Below are positions 26,872 to 34,756 of a stretch of DNA of 64,000 nucleotides, one piece after another; within the stretch, counting starts at the first letter, position 1; each line of letters starts with the position of its first letter. The stretch is from positions 930,001 through 994,000 of the forward strand of contig NZ_SBLB01000001.1 of the NCBI RefSeq assembly GCF_004138325.1, given 5' to 3'. A model generated the notes under the pieces. That model saw nothing but the letters and a program-made list of their open reading frames with translations. It was not told the origin of the DNA and ran no database searches. The position numbers and the translations under genes were made by a program. The DNA comes from Spirosoma sordidisoli (GTDB taxonomy: Bacteria > Bacteroidota > Bacteroidia > Cytophagales > Spirosomataceae).

Positions 26872-27423
26872 TTAATACGTAGGCTGGTTGCTGAGGTCGG
26901 TGCCTGTTTCGGCTACCTCTTCCTCGCGCGACTGATCGGTTTCGTCCGTATCGTCTGCGTCGGTACGATCGGCTTCCGTATCGTCGTCCTCGCCCCCATC
27001 AGGCTCCTGCTGGGCTTTGGCGGCTTTCTGGGCGTTGGGAACACCAACGCGGTCGGCCGATGCGTAATCGTCGGGACCGTGGGTCGTTACGTCGACCATG
27101 GCGGTGTTGGTTTTGTCGGCACCGGCGGCTGCGTTCTGGGCGCCCTCTTCGGTCACTTCCATGGTACTATTGTCCATGTCGCCCAGGCGCAGGACGCCGT
27201 TTTCGCTATCCATATCGGTGCTGCCCATGGCCCGGTTGTTGCGGCCATCCTGACCACCCCGAACCTGTTCACTGTCGAGACCGTTGGGCGAGTTTTCGGT
27301 TTCCGGCCGGTGCTTATTATCCTGTTTGTAGACGTCGGCATCAGCGTCATCCGAGCCAAAAGGGCCTTCTGTGCGGCCAATTATCTGCGCGTCGTCGCGC
27401 TCTACATCCTTTTCGTCTTTCAT
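26872..27423 (-). CDS. Acidic, disordered protein of unknown function, copy B
   Basis: The product is 183 aa from ATG 27423 (MKDEKDVERDDAQIIGR); the longer reading to 27441 would need a TTG start. The sequence is strongly acidic, with many Asp and Glu and runs such as EDDDTEADRTDADDTDETD. It has no predicted domain, signal or membrane segment. A related bias, though no clear alignment, is seen in the next gene downstream. Highly acidic, unfolded proteins of this kind often appear under osmotic or desiccation stress, but nothing here shows that. The reading frame is long and free of stops, which in GC-rich DNA is only moderate proof. Confidence 0.55.
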   Translation of the reverse strand: MKDEKDVERDDAQIIGRTEGPFGSDDADADVYKQDNKHRPETENSPNGLDSEQVRGGQDGRNNRAMGSTDMDSENGVLRLGDMDNSTMEVTEEGAQNAAAGADKTNTAMVDVTTHGPDDYASADRVGVPNAQKAAKAQQEPDGGEDDDTEADRTDADDTDETDQSREEEVAETGTDLSNQPTY

Positions 27424-27441
27424 AGCGTTGGGCTTATTCAA

Positions 27442-27787
27442 TACATAGAATAACTGGATTTCTGATAAAAGGTTATCCCACCTCTGTAACCGCTCATCAG
27501 CCCAACCTACCGAAAAATCAATATTTGTACCGATAAATATACATTATGTCCGAAGGTTCATTTGAGTGTATACATTTGTATATGTAAGCCAGCAAAAATC
27601 TTTACTTTGCTGCAACTAAATGCCCCTTTTCAGGGTCTATATTATACAGACTATACGACTGCCTCTTACTTACGTTTTGGGCAGTCTTCGATATAAAAGA
27701 GTTTAATAGTTGGATAAAGCGTAATACCGAAAGCGGGCCGACATTGTCGACCCGCTTTTTTGATTTTTCAGTATTTGTCCGTCTGGA
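27442..27787. other. Gene-free stretch between the acidic protein and the SusD gene
   Basis: These 346 bases are AT-richer than the flanks and hold no credible ORF. They contain TACATTTG at 27571-27578, a -7-like octamer on the plus strand. An inverted repeat follows, GACTGCC (27657-27663) with GGCAGTC (27680-27686), and then a hairpin with T run (27731-27761). A small plus-strand RNA is possible but unproved. Confidence 0.4.
27731..27761 (+). terminator. Hairpin with T tract downstream of the SusCD genes
   Basis: AAGCGGGCCGAC (27731-27742) pairs with GTCGACCCGCTT (27746-27757) with one mismatch and a 3-base loop; TTTTTT follows on the plus strand (27756-27761). It may stop the minus-strand susCD mRNA as well, but the better T tract is on the plus side, where no known gene ends. 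Confidence 0.6.
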
Positions 27788-29278
27788 TCAGGGTTTATCC
27801 CACCACACGCGCGAGCTGGTTTTGTCGCCGTTCGACAAACGGCCTACGGCAGCTTCGTACGCAGCGGTGTTCAGCGTTGGTTCCGTGTTCGGATACCCGT
27901 ACCGGCGCGGAATCTGCTTGCTTTCGTTCACCGCGTACGGCGTAGGCTGCAGGTTCGGGTACCCCGTCCGACGCCATTCGGTCCAGGCTTCCGATCCGTT
28001 CGGATACAGCGCGATCCAGCGCTGATCACCAATTTTAGCCAGGATGTCGCCGGCGGTAGGCGCTACGTTCGGGCTGGCAATGTAGGCCGTGTACTTGGCG
28101 GCATCATAGACACCCCACTGCTCCCACGACGCACGAATCGCGTCATTGTAAGCGGTTCTCGCATCGGCAGAAATCCAGCCGAGGACCGATGCCTCCGCTT
28201 TGGCCAGCAGCATCTGAGACGCCGTAATGATGTAGCTGGGCTGCGTCTTGGCCAGCACTTTCGCGCTGGGCAGGGCATACTCAGGGTTATCGTTCGTATA
28301 GTCGATGAGCAGGTCGCGGGTCAGTCCGTAAGGAAGGCCCACGAAGTCGCCGGTGCTGGTTGGGGTAGCGTAGGCCGGCAGACGCGGATCGCTCAGGCTT
28401 TCCAGCTTGTTGACCAGCACATCGCTGACACCGTAATCGCTACGGCCATCGAACAGGGCATTGTCCGGGTTCCGGAACTGGTTCACATCCGTATACCGAA
28501 TGGTTGCGTTGTCGGCGTTGGTGCTGATGTAGCCAGCCGCATCGTTGTAGGCAGCGGTGAACTCCGTACGGCCCGTGGCAGGGTCTACTTTAGTCAGGCG
28601 CAGCGCCAGGATCATCCGCAGCGAGTTGGCAAACTTCTTCCACTTGGTGGCGTTACCCGCAAACAGGATATCGCCGTCGAACGCCCGGCCGTTGTCGAAC
28701 TGCGCACTGGCTTCTTTCAGCTCTTTGAACAGATCGGCGTAGATCGCCTGCTGTGGATCATATTCTACCTGCGTCTGCTTCTTGAGCGCGTTGAAGTAAG
28801 GCACATCGCCCCAGCGGTCGGTCACCACCGAAAACACATACGCCTTCAGGATCCGGGCCGTAGCCAGCTGGTTATTGTTCGAACCAAACTGCGCTACGTA
28901 GGCTCTGGTCGACTCATCGGTATTATAATCGATGATGGTCTGCAAATCCTGGAGGGTTACGGCATAGTAGCGGTTCCAGTCAGCAAACGTGGTTGCGTAT
29001 AGCGAGTTCTCGGGATACTGGCTCTCTGACCAGTACTGCGCGAACAGCCGCGGCTCAGGCGCCAGCGTGGTCAGCCGGCCGGCAATACCTTCCAGCAAAG
29101 CGCCGGTTGCCGTGGTTGGCGGTACGCCCAGCATGGCTTCGGTCAGCAGCGCCGAGGTTACCGGCGTTACGGCAGCGTTCGGGTTTATGTTCTGATCACC
29201 AAAGTCGCTGCAGCTCGCCATCAGGCCCAGTCCGGTTAGCAGACCGAGCGTCATGAATCTATTTTTAACGGTAGTCAT
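27788..29278 (-). CDS. SusD/RagB-family nutrient-binding outer-membrane lipoprotein
   Basis: The product is 496 aa with a signal peptide ending in the lipobox MASC, so it is a lipoprotein. The start DFGDQNINPNAAVTP, the TPR-like helices (ATARILKAYVFSVVTDRWGDVPY) and the C-terminal WIALYPNGSEAWTEWRRTGYP are typical of SusD-like proteins of the second type; the second and third motifs are longer in the protein than shown in any one run. SusD caps the SusC pore on the cell surface and binds the ligand (glycan or peptide). It lies 60 bases after susC on the same strand. No dedicated glycoside hydrolase sits in the same operon, so the ligand is unknown. Confidence 0.95.
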   Translation of the reverse strand: MTTVKNRFMTLGLLTGLGLMASCSDFGDQNINPNAAVTPVTSALLTEAMLGVPPTTATGALLEGIAGRLTTLAPEPRLFAQYWSESQYPENSLYATTFADWNRYYAVTLQDLQTIIDYNTDESTRAYVAQFGSNNNQLATARILKAYVFSVVTDRWGDVPYFNALKKQTQVEYDPQQAIYADLFKELKEASAQFDNGRAFDGDILFAGNATKWKKFANSLRMILALRLTKVDPATGRTEFTAAYNDAAGYISTNADNATIRYTDVNQFRNPDNALFDGRSDYGVSDVLVNKLESLSDPRLPAYATPTSTGDFVGLPYGLTRDLLIDYTNDNPEYALPSAKVLAKTQPSYIITASQMLLAKAEASVLGWISADARTAYNDAIRASWEQWGVYDAAKYTAYIASPNVAPTAGDILAKIGDQRWIALYPNGSEAWTEWRRTGYPNLQPTPYAVNESKQIPRRYGYPNTEPTLNTAAYEAAVGRLSNGDKTSSRVWWDKP

Positions 29279-29338
29279 TTGTGTTTGAATTGAGTACGCG
29301 ACCCACCCCGTAGTGCGGGTCGCGTGGGTACATGGCTC

Positions 29339-32300
29339 TTAGAAACTTAAACGAACGTTGAAGCCCAGCGAGCGGGTGCCCGGCTGCTGGCCGTTTTCGC
29401 CGAAGCGCTGTGCCAGCTCCGACGGATCGATGTTCGGGTTAGAAGCGTAGATCAGCCAAGGGTTACGAGCCACTACGCTCAGGTTTACGCCCTGGATGTA
29501 TTTGTTTGGCTTGATAGGCAGGGTGTAGCCGAAGCTCACCTCCCGCAGTTTGATGTACGACGCATCGAATACCGAGTTGTCGATGATGCTGTTGTTACCA
29601 AACTGGTGGTAGTAATCGTAAGCCGGTACGTAGGTATCGATAGCCTCGCCCGTTTCGCTCACGCCCTGTACCCGAACGCCACCGCCGTTGGCTACGTCGT
29701 CCCGAACGTTCATGCCTTTGTCGTTGGTAGCGGCCGTTTCGGCGTACAGACCCGAGTAGGTACCCCAGAAGTTCGACAGCGAGAAGTATTTGCCCCCGCG
29801 CTGGAAGTCAAGGCTCAGACCCAGCGAGAAATCCCGGTACCGCAGCGTGTTGACCAGACCACCCGTGAAATCAGGCAGTACCGAGCCAAAATACTGGTTC
29901 GGCGCGAACACGTACGTACCGTCTTCGTTCAGCACCGGCTGGCCGTTCTGGTACACGATACCGTTACCGCGCAGCTGACCCCAGCGGTTGTTGCCACCGT
30001 TGTCGACACCGGTCGAGTGAATGACGTAGGCGTAACCGAACTGGTCATTGGTCGTAAACGATCCGGAGGTAGCGCCGAAGGGTGTCGACGAGGTAGCCTG
30101 AATCGAGTTGATACCCGGTGCCAGGCTGATGATCCGCGAGTTGTTACGGGCGAAGTTCAGGGTAATATCCCAGTTGAAATCCTTGCCAACGATGGGCTTA
30201 CCATCCAGCTGAATCTCGATCCCGTCGCGCTCGATCCGGCCGGCGTTGATAACCTGCTGGGTAAAGCCGCTGACGGTCGTTACGTCTACGTTCAGGATCT
30301 CGTTGATCTTGTTTTCCCGGTAGTACGTGAACGCCAGACCGGCCCGGTTCTTCAGGAAGCGCAGATCGACCCCGGCTTCGAACGCCGACGACAGCGACGG
30401 AACGATGTTGGCGTTGGTCAGCAGGTTCGGGGTCGTGATCAGGCTGTTCGTGTTATTGTACTTGAACTGGTTTACCTGATAGGTCAGTGCCAGCTGGTAC
30501 GGGTTCAGGTCAGAACCGACCTGCGCCCAGCTACCCCGCAGTTTACCGAACGACAGGAACGGCAGCGCGTTGCGGGTCAGCTCCGAGAATACAAAGCTAC
30601 CACCTACCGATGGGTAGAAGTACGAGTTGTTGTTGGCAGGCAGGGCCGAACTCCAGTCGTTACGACCCGTTACCTCCAGGAACACCAGGTCACGCCAGCC
30701 CAGCGATGCGCGGGCGTACAGGCTGCGTACGGTTTTGCTGAAGCGGTTGTTGGTCTGGCTGAACGAACCAATCGAGTTACCGATCGTATAGAGATCCGGT
30801 ACGAACAGACCACCCGTGGTAGCCAGGTCAACGCGCGTATAGCGGTTATCCCGGATGTTACCCCCTACGTTGGCATTCAGCGTAAAGTCTTCGCCGAAGC
30901 TATCGTCGTAGGTAGCCAGGAATTCGTAGTTGTCTTCGCGATCGGTGATCTGACCGGTGGCGTATTCGGCTTTCAGACCCGTCTGCGACGCGCTGGTCTC
31001 CAGAATATTCGGGATCTTGTTCTCGTAGTTCGTGTTCCGCTGGTTACGGCGCAACCAACCCTGTACCCGGAACTTGTCGTTGATTTTATAGGTCAGGTTC
31101 ACATCCCCGAAAATCCGGTCGCGGTTGGTCTGGTAGTCGATATTGTCGAGGTACGAGTACCAGTTGTACCAGTAGTTACCGCGGTTGAAGGTCGCCGTCT
31201 GGAAGTTGGTCGTTGCCGTTGGGTTGGTATGGTTCCAGCTGGCCAGCGCACCGGTAGGCGTACGCAGGGCGCGCAGCTCGCGGAGTTTGCTCATGTCCAG
31301 ATCGCGATGGAACCACTGGTTGAACGAACCCGAACCCGACAGGTTTGAGTAGGCATCGTCAAACTCGCCACCCAGCCGTTCGGTTGTGTAGTTGATGTTC
31401 AGACCGGCCGTCAGTTTGGCTCCCAGATCGAAGGTCGTAGCCGCGGTAACGTAGTTCCGCTTCAGCGACGTATTGGGCAGAACACCCGTCTGGTCGAGGT
31501 TGTTGTACGACAGGCGCAGGTTGTAGCCCGTGCCACTCGTGCGCAGGCTTACGCCGTTGTTGAGCGTTCGACCCGTGTTGTAGTAATCGCGTACGTTGTT
31601 GGGCTGGGGCGTAAAAGCTGCCGTCTGGAACGAATAGGCATGACCCGGGTACCAGGCGTACCAGGGGATGTATTCGCTGCCATCGATGCGCGGACCCCAC
31701 GAAGCGTCATCCGAATAATCGTGATACTTCTTGCCGTTCAGCGCCTGCCACTCAACTGGGTTGCCGGGAGCCCAGGTAAACGTACGCCAGTCGGCCGATC
31801 CACCGCCACCGTACTGGTTCTGGTATTTCGGGATGACGTTCACGCGGTCAAACGTAGTAGTGCTGTTGATATCGATGCCGATGCCTTTGCGGTTCAGTCC
31901 TTTCTTGGTCGTGATCACGATCACACCGGCATCGCCCCGCTGGCCGTAGAGGGCCGTAGCGTTGGGGCCTTTCAGTACCGAGATGTTCTCGATATCGTCG
32001 GGGTTGATGTCCAGCGTGGGGGGCGTATCCGAATCACCCGTCAGGGGCGTGCCGTCTACAACGTACAGGGGGTTTTTATCGACCAGCGAAGCCGCCCCAC
32101 GAATACGAACCACGGCACCCGAACCCAGCTTGGAACCGGCCTGGCTCAGTACCTGAAGACCGGCTACTTTACCCGCCAGGGCGTTACCGGCATCAGCCTG
32201 CCGAACCACCTGAAGCTGATCCTGGGTGATTTGCTGGGTAGCGAACGAAACCGACTTGGCGTCGCGCTTGATACCCAGGGCTGTAACGACAACCTCCTGC

Positions 32301-32602
32301 AATTGGGCTGCGTCTGAAACTAGTGTTACGTTGATGGAAGTTTGATTACCTACCGCTACTTCTTTACTCGTAAACCCAATAAAACTAAAAACCAGCGTCG
32401 AACCCGCTGGAACGTTGAGTCGGTATGTACCACTCGCATCGGTACTGGTGCCGCGCGATGTGCCTTTCACCGCTACGTTAACGCCGGGAAGATCAGACCC
32501 ATCTTCTGACGACGTTACCTTTCCACTGATGGCAATATCCTGCGCCATCGACGGTAGATAGAACAAGCACAGCAGGAACTGTACCACTAGAAATTTTCTC
32601 AT
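29339..32602 (-). CDS. SusC/RagA-family TonB-linked outer-membrane transporter
   Basis: The product is 1087 aa. A signal peptide ending near SMAQ is followed by a carboxypeptidase-like regulatory domain (ISGKVTSSEDGSDLPGVNVA). Next come the TonB plug with the box ALGIKRDAKSVSFA region and VVRIRGAASLVDKNPLYVVDG, and then a 22-strand beta barrel ending in LGFNVRLSF with the terminal Phe needed for assembly. It moves the ligand bound by SusD into the periplasm with TonB energy. It is transcribed first of the pair. The 539-base upstream region is AT-rich and probably holds the promoter. No STN domain, anti-sigma or hybrid two-component gene is adjacent, so regulation is not visible. Confidence 0.96.
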   Translation of the reverse strand: MRKFLVVQFLLCLFYLPSMAQDIAISGKVTSSEDGSDLPGVNVAVKGTSRGTSTDASGTYRLNVPAGSTLVFSFIGFTSKEVAVGNQTSINVTLVSDAAQLQEVVVTALGIKRDAKSVSFATQQITQDQLQVVRQADAGNALAGKVAGLQVLSQAGSKLGSGAVVRIRGAASLVDKNPLYVVDGTPLTGDSDTPPTLDINPDDIENISVLKGPNATALYGQRGDAGVIVITTKKGLNRKGIGIDINSTTTFDRVNVIPKYQNQYGGGGSADWRTFTWAPGNPVEWQALNGKKYHDYSDDASWGPRIDGSEYIPWYAWYPGHAYSFQTAAFTPQPNNVRDYYNTGRTLNNGVSLRTSGTGYNLRLSYNNLDQTGVLPNTSLKRNYVTAATTFDLGAKLTAGLNINYTTERLGGEFDDAYSNLSGSGSFNQWFHRDLDMSKLRELRALRTPTGALASWNHTNPTATTNFQTATFNRGNYWYNWYSYLDNIDYQTNRDRIFGDVNLTYKINDKFRVQGWLRRNQRNTNYENKIPNILETSASQTGLKAEYATGQITDREDNYEFLATYDDSFGEDFTLNANVGGNIRDNRYTRVDLATTGGLFVPDLYTIGNSIGSFSQTNNRFSKTVRSLYARASLGWRDLVFLEVTGRNDWSSALPANNNSYFYPSVGGSFVFSELTRNALPFLSFGKLRGSWAQVGSDLNPYQLALTYQVNQFKYNNTNSLITTPNLLTNANIVPSLSSAFEAGVDLRFLKNRAGLAFTYYRENKINEILNVDVTTVSGFTQQVINAGRIERDGIEIQLDGKPIVGKDFNWDITLNFARNNSRIISLAPGINSIQATSSTPFGATSGSFTTNDQFGYAYVIHSTGVDNGGNNRWGQLRGNGIVYQNGQPVLNEDGTYVFAPNQYFGSVLPDFTGGLVNTLRYRDFSLGLSLDFQRGGKYFSLSNFWGTYSGLYAETAATNDKGMNVRDDVANGGGVRVQGVSETGEAIDTYVPAYDYYHQFGNNSIIDNSVFDASYIKLREVSFGYTLPIKPNKYIQGVNLSVVARNPWLIYASNPNIDPSELAQRFGENGQQPGTRSLGFNVRLSF

Positions 32603-33062
32603 AAAAGTGATCTTAAGTGTAGGTTAACGCTGAATCAGCATTTTTTCTAATATCAAAATTGTGCAAAATAGTTGTCACAACAAAATTTCGTAGTCTATAA
32701 TTTTTACAGAATTATTAGAATATTAAAGTACCATCCGGGCGAATATTCATAATATCAAATTATAACTGCCTCAAAACCAACGTTTTTTTGTTAAGAAATC
32801 ATAATTCTATTCTGCTCTCACACCTGGTCCACTAGCGGATAAACTGTTTGTACTACCGCACGAAACGCACCGAAAAATCAACTTTTTCTATCCTACGGGA
32901 AAGTGGCAAAATATTAGATTAGTCATATTTACTTAAGTACTTTAGGCGCCCTACACTGAGTAAACTGAAAGTAACTATGCAGATAGTCAGTACACTACCT
33001 CCAGCGTCTTTTCTCGGATATTCAGCCGCCCCGGTTACGACTGCTGTCGGGGCACCAACAAA
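32603..33062. other. AT-rich upstream region of the SusCD operon
   Basis: About 460 bases without a credible gene. The first ~300 bases after the susC start are strongly AT-rich, unlike the rest of the window, and are the likely promoter region. I found no exact TAnnTTTG on the minus strand; CTATTTTG (complement of 32670-32677) is the nearest match. A transcript leader with regulatory structure is possible. Confidence 0.5.
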
Positions 33063-33088
33063 AAAAACCTGCCGTGAGGCAGGTTTTT
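33063..33088. terminator. Bidirectional terminator after the GH130 gene
   Basis: AAAAACCTGCC (33063-33073) and GGCAGGTTTTT (33078-33088) form a perfect 11-bp stem with loop GTGA and T tracts on both strands. It lies 53 bases after the GH130 stop. Confidence 0.85.
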
Positions 33089-33141
33089 ACCAGCGTACTG
33101 GCTGGTGTTCGTTATACTGGCCGGAGTCGACGACCCGGGGT

Positions 33142-34650
33142 TCAGGCTACTTCTTCCTGACTGGCCGAGGTGGCCGTCGTGCTTCTGGCGGGGCTGGCCT
33201 GGCCGGTCAGTTCGGCCAGAAGCTCACTGACGCTGACCATGGCAAAACTGCTGGCGTAGTCGGCCATCGCATACGGAATAATCAGCTTATCGCCGTTGAT
33301 AACGCCCCCGCAACTGTATACCACGTTGGGTACGTACCCTTCGCGTTCGTTTTCGTCGGGACTCAGGATGGGCTCGGTTGTTCGCCCGATTACTTTGCTG
33401 GGATCATTCAGATCGAGCAGAAAAGCGCCTATGGCGTATTTACGCATCGGACCCACGCCATGACTCAGTACCAGCCAGCCCGCTTCGGTTTCGATGGGCG
33501 AGCCGCAGTTACCCAGCTGCACGTACTCCCAATGGTAGGTTGGTTTCAGGATGAGTTCTTTGGTTTGCCAGAAATACAGGTCGTCCGAGTACATCAGGTA
33601 GATGTTCTCGCCATCCTGCCGCGAGATCATCACATACCGCCCGTCAATTTTACGGGGAAACAGAGCCATACCCTTGTTTGATACCTCGGCTCCGTTGAGG
33701 GTACTGACGCTGAAGTGCGAAAAATCTTTGGTTTCCAGCAGCTGCGGAAACGTAACCCGGCCGTTGTAAGCCGTGTAGGTAGCATAGTAGGTCACCTCCC
33801 CGTTATCGTCGGTAAACTGCACGAAGCGCGCGTCTTCGATACCGTTGGTTTCGTTGGGCGACGATGGAAAAATACAGCGCTCATCGAGGCTCTGGTCGTC
33901 GTCGAAATCGATTTCGTAGTTCGACTTGGCCAGGGCCAGCAAACTGCTCGCAATGGTCTCGTATTCGGCGTTGTAGCGGTACTGCGCCAGGATGCGCTTG
34001 ATCTGGGCGTCGAGTTCGGTCAGGCTGAACTCCTCGCCCAGGCCGATCATCATCTTTTCCTGAATGCTGTTTTCGAGCCGCAGTTCGTAGAGTTTACGCT
34101 CAAACTGCGTCCGGTTGAACCGCTGGGTAGACAGGATATCGGGGGCGGTTACGTAGCGGGATGGTTTCCGCAGCACAATATTGCTTTCTTCGTCGATGTA
34201 CCCCATCCGGAACGAGATCGAGGAAACGTGGCCCTCGCCGGTAGCCCGCAGGCTCAGGATAAACCGTTTATAGCCGGGTGGTACGTTGGTCTGGTCGGGG
34301 TGCCAGATCATGGAGGGGTTGAACAGCGCAGCCGACTCCAGCGAATACTCCATGGTGAAATACGCACCCAGTAGCAGTTTGCGCTCCTGCGTCAGGGGCT
34401 CGTCGGTCAGGAGCTGGGGCCGGATCTGCTCAAACCGCTGTAGTAAAAACCGTTCCAGCTTATAGTGTCGACCGCCAAACTCCCGAATAACTTCGTCGAG
34501 CTTCTGATCCACTTCGTCGTCGGTCATGGAGCCAACGCGGGCAATGATCTTTAACGTGCGGGTAGCGCTTCCCAGCTCAAAGGGACGAAACAAAACACGC
34601 GTTGGGTCCGGCCGGAGAACAATACCCGTTCGGGTTGCTTTTATGCTCAT
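33142..34650 (-). CDS. Glycoside hydrolase family 130 protein (probable mannoside phosphorylase)
   Basis: The product is 502 aa, longer than classic GH130 phosphorylases (~320-390 aa) because of an N-terminal helical part. The five-bladed propeller signatures are NPSMIWHPDQ, SLRATGEGHVSSISFRMGYID (residues 133-153, key residues Arg and Glu), the catalytic motif GIEDARF at 270-276, in which the family usually has EDPR and Asp is the general acid, and LKPTYHWEYVQLGNCGSP. Most GH130 enzymes split beta-1,4- or beta-1,2-mannosides by phosphorolysis in the cytosol. No signal peptide is present. The gene follows the GT4 gene after a 106-base gap, so it may process the product of that glycosyltransferase. 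The Pro-to-Ala change in EDPR is notable. The precise substrate is unknown. Confidence 0.87.
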   Translation of the reverse strand: MSIKATRTGIVLRPDPTRVLFRPFELGSATRTLKIIARVGSMTDDEVDQKLDEVIREFGGRHYKLERFLLQRFEQIRPQLLTDEPLTQERKLLLGAYFTMEYSLESAALFNPSMIWHPDQTNVPPGYKRFILSLRATGEGHVSSISFRMGYIDEESNIVLRKPSRYVTAPDILSTQRFNRTQFERKLYELRLENSIQEKMMIGLGEEFSLTELDAQIKRILAQYRYNAEYETIASSLLALAKSNYEIDFDDDQSLDERCIFPSSPNETNGIEDARFVQFTDDNGEVTYYATYTAYNGRVTFPQLLETKDFSHFSVSTLNGAEVSNKGMALFPRKIDGRYVMISRQDGENIYLMYSDDLYFWQTKELILKPTYHWEYVQLGNCGSPIETEAGWLVLSHGVGPMRKYAIGAFLLDLNDPSKVIGRTTEPILSPDENEREGYVPNVVYSCGGVINGDKLIIPYAMADYASSFAMVSVSELLAELTGQASPARSTTATSASQEEVA

Positions 34651-34658
34651 TTATGAAA

Positions 34659-34746
34659 AGTTTTCAGTGTCCGTATACGGTTTCCGGCAAATTTCGTCCG
34701 ATTTGGCCAGTCATCACCCAAAACCGTATACAGAAAACTGAAAACT
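34659..34746. repeat. Long imperfect inverted repeat between the GT4 and GH130 genes
   Basis: The left arm 34659-34683 (AGTTTTCAGTG to CGTATACGGTTT) pairs with the right arm 34721-34746 (AAACCGTATAC to ACTGAAAACT) with one indel and few mismatches. It fills most of the 106-base gap, starts about 8 bases from the GH130 start codon and lies just after the GT4 stop. It could lower downstream expression, stabilise the upstream message, or be a small dispersed element. Confidence 0.6.
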
Positions 34747-34756
34747 ACTAAAGTTA

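Noticed and set aside
29606..31348. Plus-strand open frame of 580 codons opposite susC
   Set aside because: It is a GC-bias shadow of the SusC coding sequence; the composition (Arg/Val/Gln-rich) is typical of antisense frames.
32977..33681. Plus-strand open frame of 234 codons after the SusC upstream region
   Set aside because: Most of it lies antisense to the GH130 gene, and the protein has no recognisable domain.
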